Shown in pieces: positions 46,860-55,687 of a stretch of 64,000 bases of DNA (position 1 is the first letter of the stretch; every line of letters starts with the position of its first letter). Source of the stretch: Paenibacillus sp. Root52 (lineage in GTDB: Bacteria; Bacillota; Bacilli; Paenibacillales; Paenibacillaceae); assembly GCF_001426865.1 (NCBI RefSeq), contig NZ_LMFO01000012.1:249086-313085 (forward strand). Direction: 5' to 3'. The notes under the pieces are model-generated. The model worked only from the letters and a program-made list of their open reading frames with translations. It was not told where the DNA came from and ran no database searches. Both the position numbers and the translations under genes were made by a program.

Positions 46860-47444
46860 TTGAAACGTATATGTGTTTTTGCAGGTTCTAATCCAGGTCA
46901 TCAGCCGGAATATACACAGCAAGCTATTGAATTAGGCAAACGAATTGCTACAGGCGGGTTTACTCTCGTCTATGGTGGGTCATGTATGGGACTTATGGGT
47001 GCGGTAGCCGACGCAACGCTGCAGCATGGTGGTGAAGTGATTGGTGTTATGCCTACAGGGCTGTTTCGGGGAGAAATTGTACATGGAGGACTCACACAGC
47101 TGATCGAGGTAGGCACAATGCATGAGCGGAAAGCTACGATGGCTGAGCTATCGGATGGGTTCATCGCTCTACCTGGGGGTATGGGCACGTTTGAGGAATT
47201 GTTCGAAGTATTATGCTGGGCTCAAATTGGTATTCACCGTAAACCTGTAGGTCTATTGAATGTGAAAGGGTACTACGAACCCCTTATGAAGATGGTGGAA
47301 CATAGCGTGCATGAAGGATTTTCGAATACTTCACATCTTAGTCTATGGAGTTTGCAATCAGATCCAGCAACATTGCTAGAACACATGTCTGCCTATGTTC
47401 CAGCTGAATTATCTCAAAAGTGGTCCCAGCTAGATAAAAAGTGA
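46860..47444 (+). CDS. LOG-family nucleoside 5'-monophosphate phosphoribohydrolase
   Basis: 194 residues. The nucleotide-binding fold begins [22 protein letters not shown] follows, and [13 protein letters not shown] is the LOG signature with its catalytic Arg/Glu pair (HERKATM and the TFEE glutamate). Often annotated as lysine decarboxylase, but the family cleaves cytokinin-type riboside monophosphates or similar nucleotides. TTG 46860 with AAGGAG upstream. Confidence 0.9.
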   Translation: MKRICVFAGSNPGHQPEYTQQAIELGKRIATGGFTLVYGGSCMGLMGAVADATLQHGGEVIGVMPTGLFRGEIVHGGLTQLIEVGTMHERKATMAELSDGFIALPGGMGTFEELFEVLCWAQIGIHRKPVGLLNVKGYYEPLMKMVEHSVHEGFSNTSHLSLWSLQSDPATLLEHMSAYVPAELSQKWSQLDKK

Positions 47445-47551
47445 CAAACGGGGTGCTGTAGCCGCTATGGAAAACTTTCCGTTCTGCCCAAGCAATTTAC
47501 AGCCTTAGACATATTCTATAGTGTACTTTCTTACAGAAGGGAGTGTCACTC

Positions 47552-47680
47552 ATGAGCGGACTTAAAGGTGCAGGCTATGGTTATTGCGGAGGTTTCGGCG
47601 GCGGAGCATGGACATCTACAGGCGCGATTTTGGTATTGTTCATTTTGCTGGTTATTATCTCCAGTGCGTTCATTCTGTAA
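47552..47680 (+). CDS. YjcZ-family sporulation miniprotein, copy 2
   Basis: 42 residues. Gly/Tyr-rich start (GAGYGYCGGFGGGAWTST) then GAILVLFILLVIISSAFIL. It shares the C-terminal helix with the member at 37092 almost residue for residue, so the two are paralogues. GAAGGGAG upstream. Confidence 0.88.
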   Translation: MSGLKGAGYGYCGGFGGGAWTSTGAILVLFILLVIISSAFIL

Positions 47681-47755
47681 TTTCGTCAGCCATTCTAAGA
47701 TTGGGCGGGGCACAGACGTGTGACCGAACCCGGTAGATAAATGGCCCTTCCAAGG

Positions 47756-47778
47756 AACGCCGGGGATGTTCCGGCGTT
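47756..47778 (+). terminator. Hairpin after the second YjcZ gene
   Basis: AACGCCGG-GGATGT-TCCGGCGTT; a T7 run follows after 12 bp. Confidence 0.55.
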
Positions 47779-47909
47779 TCAGGGGAAAGGTTTTTTTGCT
47801 TTTTCACCAAGAAATGAGTCGATTAGAAAAAAGATAAATCCTGCCTCCAATGGAATAGTTAGAAGCAGGACTAATCATCGCTAGTGTAAAACATTTGAGT
47901 TTGCACAGT

Positions 47910-48176
47910 TTATACCACAACAGCAGTCTGATCTGGGATACTTAAGGATTTCCAGGCGATATACAGCCCGATGGCAGCCGCGATCAAGGAAAGTATTGCC
48001 GCGATAACTGCAAGCTGATCCAACGTCCTGCTTGTGATGGGAGTGGAATTGCGCTGATTGGCTGAATTGGTGGATTTGTTTTTAATGTGCGCAGTAGGTT
48101 TGGAAAGCCTGGAAGCCGACTGTGATTGTGATGTGCGGTGGCGCTGGCTAGATGGAATTTTCGTTGAAGGCTTCAA
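47910..48176 (-). CDS. Hypothetical tail-anchored small protein
   Basis: 88 residues from TTG 48176 (AGGAGG 7 bp upstream). The first ~50 residues are Ser/Thr/Gln/Lys-rich and disordered, followed by one helix (LAVIAAILSLIAAAIGLYIAW). The opposite-strand frame here (48058-48330) is a shadow. No family recognised. Confidence 0.5.
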   Translation of the reverse strand: MKPSTKIPSSQRHRTSQSQSASRLSKPTAHIKNKSTNSANQRNSTPITSRTLDQLAVIAAILSLIAAAIGLYIAWKSLSIPDQTAVVV

Positions 48177-48409
48177 TAGTCAACCTCCTTATGGCGCAGT
48201 GAGAAACATCTATCGTTCATACTATGTTATGTCAAATTCACAGATTGAGTTCGCAAAAATGAGTGAATCCCTAGCCTGCTGGATGTTACCCTATATCTTT
48301 ACCTTAGACGATGAGCAAGTACATAAGTAAACGCTCTGTTAATACTGGAATGACAAACGATATGTATAGTGAGGAGATAGAGGGATCGTAATGTGAGGAG
48401 GCTACGGAA

Positions 48410-49147
48410 GTGAAAAAGTTAGAGATTATTGCCCATCGAGGAGCATCGGCAGTGTGCCCAGAAAATACAATGGCTGCATTTGAACATTGCTTGGAGCTGG
48501 GTGCTACAGGAATCGAGACGGATGTGCAGATGACAAGCGATGGTCGACTCGTGCTTATCCATGATGAGACATTAACGCGGACAGCGAGTGCAGAGGGCTG
48601 GGTCAAAGATAAGACCTATGAGGAATTGCGAGAACTTGATGCAGGCTCATGGTTTCATACAGCGTTTGCAGCGGAACGCATTCCCTCTTTAGAGCAACTA
48701 TTTGGACTAATTCGAGGGAAAAACATCCTGCTGAATCTTGAACTGAAAAATGGGATTGTTAGTTACAAAGGAATGGAAGAGAAGATCGTACAGGTCATTC
48801 GAGATTGGGATCTCGAGCAACAGGTCATTCTCTCTAGCTTCAATCACGCTTCCTTAGTGAGATGTAAACGTCTGGCGCCCGAGATTCAAACAGCGCTTCT
48901 ATACATGGAAAAGTTGTATCGCCCTTATGATTACGCGGTTAAATTGGAGGCATCCGCATTGCATCCTTATAAATTCGCTGTAACTCGAGAAGAGGTTGCT
49001 GCTTCAATCGCGCAAGGGGTGGCGACTCATCCATTTACCGTGAATGATCCTGAAGAGATGAAAGCGATGATTGAGATGGGGGTTCAGGGTATCATTACGG
49101 ATGTACCTGATGTATTGGCAGCATTGACTGCTGCACATACGCGTTGA
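48410..49147 (+). CDS. Glycerophosphodiester phosphodiesterase
   Basis: 245 residues. The GDPD signature is complete: IIAHRGASAVCPENTMAAF (catalytic His), IETDVQMTSDGRLVLIHDETL (metal-binding Glu/Asp and second His) and LNLELKN. It hydrolyses glycerophosphodiesters to glycerol-3-phosphate. No signal peptide, so a cytoplasmic UgpQ-type enzyme is likely. GTG 48410 follows GAGGAGG. Confidence 0.93.
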   Translation: MKKLEIIAHRGASAVCPENTMAAFEHCLELGATGIETDVQMTSDGRLVLIHDETLTRTASAEGWVKDKTYEELRELDAGSWFHTAFAAERIPSLEQLFGLIRGKNILLNLELKNGIVSYKGMEEKIVQVIRDWDLEQQVILSSFNHASLVRCKRLAPEIQTALLYMEKLYRPYDYAVKLEASALHPYKFAVTREEVAASIAQGVATHPFTVNDPEEMKAMIEMGVQGIITDVPDVLAALTAAHTR

Positions 49148-49236
49148 TGATTTAATGTTTCATACATGTATTGACTAAATAGAGAGAGGGATAACACATA
49201 ACACGTAAACATCATGCGGACACATGATGTACATAT

Positions 49237-49272
49237 AGCCATACTGGGTTTTTGCCAGTGTGGCTTTTTTTT
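49237..49272 (+). terminator. Terminator after the GDPD gene
   Basis: AGCCATACTGG / CCAGTGTGGCT stem, T8. Confidence 0.9.
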
Positions 49273-49390
49273 CGTATTAGAGAAACAGCTGTAGAACTGC
49301 TGGTTTTCAGGTTTTTTTGCTCTAAATGGGCTATCCAATAAAATAAGTGCAACAAACTTGTCCATTTTGTCCATTGCGAGAAATCGTTCA

Positions 49391-49429
49391 TTGACATACA
49401 ATGTTGTATGGGAATGAGAATCAATATCA
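49391..49429 (+). promoter_or_regulatory. Promoter -35 and Fur-box operator of the siderophore operon
   Basis: TTGACA at 49391-49396. TGAGAATCAATATCA at 49415-49429 matches the 7-1-7 Fur consensus TGATAATNATTATCA at 12 of 14 positions and overlaps the expected -10 region. In the Fur model iron-loaded repressor blocks transcription. Confidence 0.8.
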
Positions 49430-49462
49430 TTAAAGTTCGGCATTTACAGAGAGGTGATTGTT

Positions 49463-49510
49463 ATGTACATAGAATCGGTTTGCACTCATAACGAGGGTGG
49501 CAGCATATGA
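49463..49510 (+). CDS. 15-codon leader ORF coupled to the siderophore permease
   Basis: ATG 49463 follows GAGAGGTGATT, the best ribosome site in the region. The peptide is MYIESVCTHNEGGSI and its TGA stop (49508-49510) overlaps the permease ATG (49507) as ATGA. Termination on the leader would place ribosomes at the permease start. The peptide itself is probably not functional. Confidence 0.55.
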   Translation: MYIESVCTHNEGGSI

Positions 49511-50562
49511 TTCCTCAAGATTCATCAGCAACTCAGAATACAGATTCGCCGACAGCCAAAATACATACTCGTCCCTGGGCTGCAACGCTAATTTTGATCG
49601 GCGGAACCATATTACTTGTTTTGAGCATGGCGTTATCCGTTTCCTTCGGAGCTGCAAGTATTAAGTTGAGTGTGGTATGGGAAGCCATCTTCAACTTTAA
49701 CCCAGATATTAACCAACATCAGATTATTTGGGAAATTCGGTTACCCCGAATTCTAGGTGGTGCAATGGTCGGTGCTTGCTTCGCCGTAGCTGGCGCAATC
49801 ATGCAAGGGATGACGCGGAATCCGCTTGCGGACTCGGGATTGCTCGGACTGAACGCAGGTGCAGGGTTCGCGCTTGCGATCTGTTTTGCATTTTTTCCAG
49901 GTCTACCGTATATGTACATCATTATGTATTGTTTCCTCGGTGCAGGGCTTGGGGTTTTGCTCGTCTACGGCTTCGGCGCATCGTCCAAATCGGGTCTCAC
50001 ACCTCTGCGACTTGTCCTGGCTGGTGCTGCGGTAACCGCAATGCTGTCCGCTTTTAGCGAAGGGATCGCTTTGTATTACAGAGTGGGACAAGATATTGCC
50101 TTCTGGACAGCAGGTGGTGTCGCAGGAACCAAGTGGTCTCAATTGGAGATTATGTTCCCTTGGGTTTTGATTGCACTCATTGGAGGTTTGATCATCTCTC
50201 GCTCGATTACCCTGCTAAGTCTCGGGGAAGAAATCGCTATGGGATTAGGTCAACGTACAGGTCTCATTAAGCTCGTTGGTCTTGTTGTCGTACTTATTCT
50301 GGCAGGAACAGCAGTATCCATCGTTGGCGCTGTTGGTTTTGTTGGACTTATCATTCCCCATCTTACACGTAAGTTGGTTGGAGTCGATTATCGTTGGATT
50401 ATTCCTTGTTCGGCCGTCTTGGGAAGTCTGCTTATTGTATTTGCAGATCTGGCTGCACGCATGATTAACCCGCCATACGAGATGCCAATAGGCGCTCTGG
50501 TTGCCCTGATCGGGGTACCCTTCTTCCTGTATCTGGCGCGGAAAGAAAGGAGAGCTCTGTAA
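49507..50562 (+). CDS. FecCD-type siderophore ABC permease, subunit 1
   Basis: 351 residues, about nine to ten membrane helices. Family segments are RLPRILGGAMVGACFAVAGA, GMTRNPLADSGLLGLNAGAG and GFVGLIIPHLTRKLVG, the last being the ATPase-coupling loop. It imports iron-siderophore complexes together with the next gene product. Starts at ATG 49507, with a weaker own site (GAGGGTGG) plus the coupled leader ORF. The ATP-binding and substrate-binding partners are not encoded here. Confidence 0.93.
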   Translation: MIPQDSSATQNTDSPTAKIHTRPWAATLILIGGTILLVLSMALSVSFGAASIKLSVVWEAIFNFNPDINQHQIIWEIRLPRILGGAMVGACFAVAGAIMQGMTRNPLADSGLLGLNAGAGFALAICFAFFPGLPYMYIIMYCFLGAGLGVLLVYGFGASSKSGLTPLRLVLAGAAVTAMLSAFSEGIALYYRVGQDIAFWTAGGVAGTKWSQLEIMFPWVLIALIGGLIISRSITLLSLGEEIAMGLGQRTGLIKLVGLVVVLILAGTAVSIVGAVGFVGLIIPHLTRKLVGVDYRWIIPCSAVLGSLLIVFADLAARMINPPYEMPIGALVALIGVPFFLYLARKERRAL

Positions 50563-50564
50563 AG

Positions 50565-51596
50565 ATGGCATCCTCAAGTATGGTTGGAACAGAGCGTAAG
50601 AAGAGATTGAAAAGCACGATTGTGCTATTTGTACTTGGTGCGCTAATTATATCTGCATTTATCATAAGCATGAACACAGGGTTTACCAAGCTGTCAGCAA
50701 TTGAGGTATTAAAAACACTGTTTGGAGCCGGCACGCCTAAGCAAGAGCTAATCCTCTTTGAATTTCGTTTACCGCGGATTGTAATTGCCGTGTTGGTTGG
50801 GGCTGGCCTTGCTTTATCAGGTGCGATTTTGCAGGGGGTATCCCGCAATGCTTTGGCAGATCCGGGTATCCTTGGGATTAATGCTGGAGCTGGACTTGTC
50901 GTGATGTTGTTTGTTTCATTTTTTCCAACAACTACAGCCGCTCCGATCTTTTTGCTGCCTATTCTGGCTTTGATCGGCTCAAGCTTTGCTGCATTTCTTA
51001 TCTACGTACTCTCTTATAAAAAGGGAGAGGGCATCATGCCTACGCGTATGTTGCTTACAGGTATTGGGGTAGCCGCAGGGATTAGTTCCGCAATGATCGT
51101 GCTAACCCTTAGACTAAGCCCAGAGAAATATCAATTCGTAGCTACTTGGATGGCGGGTAGTATCTGGGGTTCCAACTGGAAGTTTGTGTGGGCGCTACTA
51201 CCGTTTATCGTCATTTTGGTACCGTTGGTACTGTATAAGGCTCGTGTACTTAATGTACTTAATCTCGGGGATCAGACAGCAACCGGTCTTGGTGCTCCGG
51301 TAGATCGGGAACGATTGATTTTGCTGGCTGCTGCGGTAGGGCTTGCTGGCTCATGTGTATCCGTTAGTGGTGGTATTGGGTTTGTTGGACTCATTGGTCC
51401 ACATCTGGCTCGTCGTCTGGTTGGACCCAAACATCAATTTTTGCTGCCTGCATCTGCATTGATCGGTTCGTTGTTGGTTCTGGTGGCAGACACTGTAGGA
51501 CGCGTTATACTACAGCCTTCTGAGATGGCAGCCGGCATTCTAGTTTCAATTATTGGTGCACCATACTTCCTGTATCTCTTGAGCAGGACGAAATAG
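50565..51596 (+). CDS. FecCD-type siderophore ABC permease, subunit 2
   Basis: 343 residues with the same topology and motifs as its neighbour (RLPRIVIAVLVGAGLALSGAI, GVSRNALADPGILGINAGAG, GFVGLIGPHLARRLVG). Starts 2 bp after subunit 1. The pair forms a heterodimeric channel. Substrates of such pairs in Bacillales include hydroxamate and catecholate siderophores; this one cannot be decided from sequence. Confidence 0.93.
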   Translation: MASSSMVGTERKKRLKSTIVLFVLGALIISAFIISMNTGFTKLSAIEVLKTLFGAGTPKQELILFEFRLPRIVIAVLVGAGLALSGAILQGVSRNALADPGILGINAGAGLVVMLFVSFFPTTTAAPIFLLPILALIGSSFAAFLIYVLSYKKGEGIMPTRMLLTGIGVAAGISSAMIVLTLRLSPEKYQFVATWMAGSIWGSNWKFVWALLPFIVILVPLVLYKARVLNVLNLGDQTATGLGAPVDRERLILLAAAVGLAGSCVSVSGGIGFVGLIGPHLARRLVGPKHQFLLPASALIGSLLVLVADTVGRVILQPSEMAAGILVSIIGAPYFLYLLSRTK

Positions 51597-51641
51597 AAAG
51601 TGATCATAATGGAGTGGTTGCTATAAGGGGGAAATCTGCAT

Positions 51642-53366
51642 ATGCTTCGCCGTTTTATGGCCTATTATAGACCTTACAAAAAACTATTTATTCTAGACTT
51701 CAGCTGTGCGATTTTCGTAGCAGCTTTAGAGCTTGCTTTTCCGTTAGCTGTAAATAAAGTTGTGGATGAACTGCTGCCAGGAGGGCGCTGGGACTGGATT
51801 TTATGGGCATGTCTTGGATTGCTCGGTGTGTACTTTCTCAGTTCTTTCATGAACTATGTGGTAACCTATTGGGGGCATAAACTGGGGATTAACATTGAGA
51901 CGGATATGCGCAAAAAATTGTTCGATCATGTGCAGAAGTTATCATTCCGTTTCTTCGATAATACAAAAACCGGTCATTTGGTCTCCCGAATGACGAATGA
52001 CCTGATGGATATTGGCGAGATTGCCCATCATGGGCCAGAGGATGTATTTATCGCCGTGATGACATTGGTTGGTGCATTCAGTATCATGATGAGTATTAAT
52101 GGCAATCTCGCTATACTAACGTTTATCATTGTGCCATTAATTATTTATATATCCTTATACTTCGGCAGTAAGATGTCCAAAGCGTTTAGCCGAATGTTCG
52201 GAGATATCGCCGATTTCAATGCTCGCGTTGAAAACAATGTAACAGGAATTCGTGTTGTTCAAGCTTTTGCTAATGAAGAGCATGAGAAAGCACAATTTGC
52301 AGTTAACAACAGTCGTTTCCGTCAAACCAAGTTAATTGCTTACAAGATTATGGCGTGGAATTCGTCCATCAGTTATATGTTAATGAAGCTTGTTTCTCTC
52401 TTTGTACTTGTATGTGGAACGTGGTTTGTCATTCAGGGAACCATGAGTTACGGTCAATTTATTGCATTTATTATGTTATCTAACGTATTCCTAACGCCAA
52501 TCCAGAAAATTAATTCCGTCATTGAGACCTATCCAAAAGGAATGGCAGGTTTTAAACGGTATACAGATCTGCTTGATATGGAGCCTGATGTAGAAGATCG
52601 TCCTGGTGCAGTGAAAGTGTCGCAGCTACGCGGGGATATCCGTTATGAGCAAGTGACTTTTGGATATTCGGAAGAGCCGGATCAGAAGCCTGTGCTGAAA
52701 AATGTTAATTTAAGTATTCGAGCAGGTGAAACGGTTGCGCTTGTGGGGCCTTCAGGAGCGGGCAAAACAACACTGTGCAGTCTGCTTCCTCGATTCTATG
52801 ATGTGTTGGAAGGACGCATCTTGATCGATGGACAGGAGATCCGGAATATGACGCTGGATTCATTGCGTAGCCAGATCGGTATCGTTCAACAGGATGTATT
52901 CCTGTTCGATGGCACGATTCGTGAGAATATCGCGTATGGAAAATTGGATGCGAGTGAAGAAGAAATCTGGATGGCAGCTCGTCGCGCCCAGATGGAGAGC
53001 TTGATATTGTCCATGCCAGAAGGTCTAGATACGTTAATTGGGGAGCGCGGTGTGAAGTTATCAGGAGGACAGAAGCAGCGTTTGTCCATTGCACGTATGT
53101 TCCTGAAAAACCCGCCAATCCTGATTCTCGACGAAGCGACATCTGCACTGGATACTGAAACAGAAGCAGCGATCCAGCAATCTCTTGCTGAATTGTCTGA
53201 AGGTCGGACAACACTTGTCATTGCTCACAGATTGGCTACGATTAAGAATGCTGATCGCATAATCGTCGTAGCTGAGCAGGGCATTACTGAAGAGGGACGT
53301 CATGATGAATTGCTTGCCGCAGGAGGCGTGTATAGTCGTCTGCATTACGCTCAGTTTGGGGCATAA
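51642..53366 (+). CDS. ABC exporter (fused permease and ATPase)
   Basis: 574 residues. Six N-terminal helices (to ~300) and a nucleotide-binding domain with Walker A GPSGAGKTTL, signature LSGGQKQRLSIARMF and Walker B ILILDEATSALD. Half-transporter that works as a dimer. Its position 45 bp after the siderophore permeases and before the shared terminator suggests iron control; export of a siderophore is one idea, though drug or lipid export is equally compatible. ATG 51642 with AAGGGGG upstream. Confidence 0.9.
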   Translation: MLRRFMAYYRPYKKLFILDFSCAIFVAALELAFPLAVNKVVDELLPGGRWDWILWACLGLLGVYFLSSFMNYVVTYWGHKLGINIETDMRKKLFDHVQKLSFRFFDNTKTGHLVSRMTNDLMDIGEIAHHGPEDVFIAVMTLVGAFSIMMSINGNLAILTFIIVPLIIYISLYFGSKMSKAFSRMFGDIADFNARVENNVTGIRVVQAFANEEHEKAQFAVNNSRFRQTKLIAYKIMAWNSSISYMLMKLVSLFVLVCGTWFVIQGTMSYGQFIAFIMLSNVFLTPIQKINSVIETYPKGMAGFKRYTDLLDMEPDVEDRPGAVKVSQLRGDIRYEQVTFGYSEEPDQKPVLKNVNLSIRAGETVALVGPSGAGKTTLCSLLPRFYDVLEGRILIDGQEIRNMTLDSLRSQIGIVQQDVFLFDGTIRENIAYGKLDASEEEIWMAARRAQMESLILSMPEGLDTLIGERGVKLSGGQKQRLSIARMFLKNPPILILDEATSALDTETEAAIQQSLAELSEGRTTLVIAHRLATIKNADRIIVVAEQGITEEGRHDELLAAGGVYSRLHYAQFGA

Positions 53367-53411
53367 CTTGTGACGTAGTTTTAAGAATTGTTCAGAGGGA
53401 ATTCTATATGT

Positions 53412-53454
53412 GCCATCGCCTTGACTTGGAAGGAGTCGGGTGATGGCTTTTTTT
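53412..53454 (+). terminator. Terminator of the siderophore operon
   Basis: GCCATC / GATGGC with inner GACT/AGTC pairs and T7. Confidence 0.75.
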
Positions 53455-53571
53455 GTTATGAATGAAATAAGACTAGCGTATTGTAGATGATAGGATACCA
53501 GCAGTAACGCTTATTTAATGAATTGCTCTGAACCGCTTTGAATGAAATGGACGTATACAAAGGAGTGGGAA

Positions 53572-53685
53572 GTGGAGAGAAAGAGGGCACATGGAATAGG
53601 AGGAAGAGGGTTTGTGGTATCTGTATGCCAAATGGGTAATTTTAAGTATCGGCCTTATGTAATATGTGATTACCATCGTTCATGA
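53572..53685 (+). CDS. Possible 37-codon small ORF
   Basis: GTG 53572 follows AAAGGAG at six bases. Product MERKRAHGIGGRGFVVSVCQ and on to YVICDYHRS, basic with two Cys. It lies in a 387-bp gap that otherwise holds only the terminator at 53412. No family and no other support than the ribosome site. Confidence 0.3.
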   Translation: MERKRAHGIGGRGFVVSVCQMGNFKYRPYVICDYHRS

Positions 53686-53753
53686 ATAAATCCAAAATAT
53701 AAAGAGATGGATTGCCACTATTCGTCCTGATCTTGAAGAAGGAGGTAATGAAA

Positions 53754-54068
53754 ATGTTGAAAATTCTGATGACCTGCGTTGGATTTATTTTAATTCTAAT
53801 GTTTCTAATAAAAGGCATTCGTAAGCTCTCCGGCGGTGGAACCGGCTGGGAGTCAAAACGCTGGGGTGCTGGACTGATTGGACTGTTTATCGTGGGAGCG
53901 GTACCACTTGGATTTGCACTGTATACGGAGATGTTTGATCAACGTCTGGATGCTAATATCGGATTGGGACTTGCCATGCTATTTGTGTGGGCATACTGTG
54001 TTATTTTGTTGTGTGTGACCTTGGTGATCTGGGGAAGATACATGTATAAAAAGGCAAACAGTAAGTAA
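53754..54068 (+). CDS. Hypothetical three-helix membrane protein
   Basis: 104 residues from ATG 53754 (AAGGAGG at 8 bp; ATG 53748 is too close to it). Helices at MTCVGFILILMFLIKGI, LIGLFIVGAVPLGFALY and GLAMLFVWAYCVILLCVTLVIW, with a Gly-rich loop GGGTGWESKRWG between the first two. No family recognised. Confidence 0.65.
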   Translation: MLKILMTCVGFILILMFLIKGIRKLSGGGTGWESKRWGAGLIGLFIVGAVPLGFALYTEMFDQRLDANIGLGLAMLFVWAYCVILLCVTLVIWGRYMYKKANSK

Positions 54069-54105
54069 TCCGATAGAATCAATCTTATAATATTTACAAA
54101 TGCAA

Positions 54106-54147
54106 AAAGCCCTCAACTCCATGCAAAGAGCAGGAACTGAGGGCTTT
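54106..54147. terminator. Bidirectional terminator between membrane protein and Mn-catalase genes
   Basis: AAAGCCCTCA / TGAGGGCTTT perfect 10-bp stem; T runs on both sides. Confidence 0.85.
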
Positions 54148-54200
54148 ACCTTATCTATATTCGTTATTGGTGATCAAACTTTATCACACAAGAAGTCAGC

Positions 54201-55103
54201 TTAATCTGTAATATTACCAGCCATTTTGAGGCGACGTGCAATTTCTTTGAAATCCTCTTGTGAAATGCCTGGAGCAAACTCTTCCTCGACCGGAGGAGCT
54301 TCAGGAATAGGAACACCTTCTGGTGCACCTTGAATGACCTCTAAAGGCAGCCCGTCTTCAGGATGAGTTCCTTTCCAGATCTGATTGATCGCATTGAAAT
54401 CGTTATCACTCCACGTATATAGCTTGGTGTGTACGCCTTTGTCTTCATATTTGCGAGTTTCATTAAAGGCTTTATTGTTCAAGGAAGGAATCGGAACCAG
54501 CTTTGTTACGTTGACGCCGGTTGCAATCTCCAATGCTTTGGCATAAGCCACAACATGAACGCCGCCGCGAACTAGCAGGAAACCAACAACTTCTCTTGCT
54601 GCAGGATGATCTGTCATTTCATACACTTTCATCTTATGGGTACGTGCGCCACATTCAAGGAAGAAATTGTGTAGCAAATCCTCGACGAGATTGCCGCTAT
54701 TGAAGACGTTAGCACCTGTCCATGGATTCCCCATTGAATCAAAAGGCATAGCTCCTTGTGCCCCTGCCAAGTAGTGATACGAGAGGCGAGCATCTTTCAC
54801 GGAACCTAGCGGGGTGTCGTCAGGCTCTTTGTACTCCGTTGAGCCTCTAAGACATTTGTTAATGCCGTGTGACACAAGCTCAACATGGCCTAGTTCTTCC
54901 GCAGTAATACTCATCACAAGGTCATAGAACGGCTTTAACTTCTCTTTGGAGCGGAAATTAAAGGACTGATAGAGGTAGTTGTTCAATGTTGACATTTCTC
55001 CGAATTTGCCACCCAATAATTCTTGTATTGCTGCGGCTGCATTCGGATCCGGCTTCTCGACATCAGGAATTTCAATTGCAATTTCATCCATGCGTTTGAA
55101 CAT
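54201..55103 (-). CDS. Manganese catalase
   Basis: 300 residues on the minus strand. The dinuclear Mn ligands are visible: Glu36 (GKFGEMSTLNNYL), Glu70 and His73 (EELGHVELV), then Glu in LECGARTHKM and His in GGVHVVAYAKALE. The ferritin-like four-helix bundle covers ~20-190; the C-terminal tail is Pro/Glu-rich. It decomposes hydrogen peroxide; spore-coat CotJC-type relatives are shorter. GAGGAGG precedes ATG 55103. Confidence 0.93.
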   Translation of the reverse strand: MFKRMDEIAIEIPDVEKPDPNAAAAIQELLGGKFGEMSTLNNYLYQSFNFRSKEKLKPFYDLVMSITAEELGHVELVSHGINKCLRGSTEYKEPDDTPLGSVKDARLSYHYLAGAQGAMPFDSMGNPWTGANVFNSGNLVEDLLHNFFLECGARTHKMKVYEMTDHPAAREVVGFLLVRGGVHVVAYAKALEIATGVNVTKLVPIPSLNNKAFNETRKYEDKGVHTKLYTWSDNDFNAINQIWKGTHPEDGLPLEVIQGAPEGVPIPEAPPVEEEFAPGISQEDFKEIARRLKMAGNITD

Positions 55104-55341
55104 TCAAATGTAACCTCCTCTAGAATAAGTGCTAGATCAGTGAAGTCGTTCTGTCACTTGCCTATTACACTGGATTGGAGGTATTCAAACAGTTTTATAC
55201 ATAAATGGTTCTTTTGTGGGATGTAGTCATCAGCTAGCAGTTATAGTTTTTTTATTTTCAATGAAGTGAGATTTAAGTACAATCAGCTAAGTGGCATTGG
55301 TTATATTTGTTATCAATTTGGTGTGTGAAGGAGAAGCTATT

Positions 55342-55659
55342 GTGTGTAAACATTGGATAGTTGTAGGATGGATCATTCTTTTATTCTCAAATGTAGGGTT
55401 AGGGAATGCTGAGGCAAGTGTAGCGAGTGAAAGTAGGCTCGATCAACAAACCAGAGATGCCATAGCTGAAAAATATGGTCTTGAACCAACGGAAGATGCG
55501 ACGTCTCGTCCTAATTTATTGTCAGGTGATTGGGGGGCGAGCTTCGATCCTTCAACAACTAGGTATGAGATCATCATAAGTATGATTCTGTGGGTTAGGC
55601 ATCCAATCATCATAATTGTAAGCTCTTGGTGTAATTGGAGCCCTGGCGGGGCAGGCTAA
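55342..55659 (+). CDS. Short secreted hypothetical protein, possibly 3'-frameshifted
   Basis: 105 residues from GTG 55342, with AAGGAG 8 bp upstream. A signal peptide (WIVVGWIILLFSNVGLGNAEA) precedes an acidic, helical stretch (SRLDQQTRDAIAEKYGLEPTEDATSRPNLLSGDWGASFD). The last ~30 residues (ISMILWVRHPIIIIVSSWCNW) change to a hydrophobic, low-quality tail that could come from a frameshift or be a real anchor. It lies 28 bp before the DUF3889 gene. Confidence 0.5.
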   Translation: MCKHWIVVGWIILLFSNVGLGNAEASVASESRLDQQTRDAIAEKYGLEPTEDATSRPNLLSGDWGASFDPSTTRYEIIISMILWVRHPIIIIVSSWCNWSPGGAG

Positions 55660-55687
55660 CGGGAAACAATCCCAAGGAGTGAGTAAT

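Noticed and set aside
48058..48330. Plus-strand 90-codon frame
   Set aside because: Opposite to the minus-strand gene with a clear AGGAGG/TTG start; Cys/Trp-rich and lacking a ribosome site.
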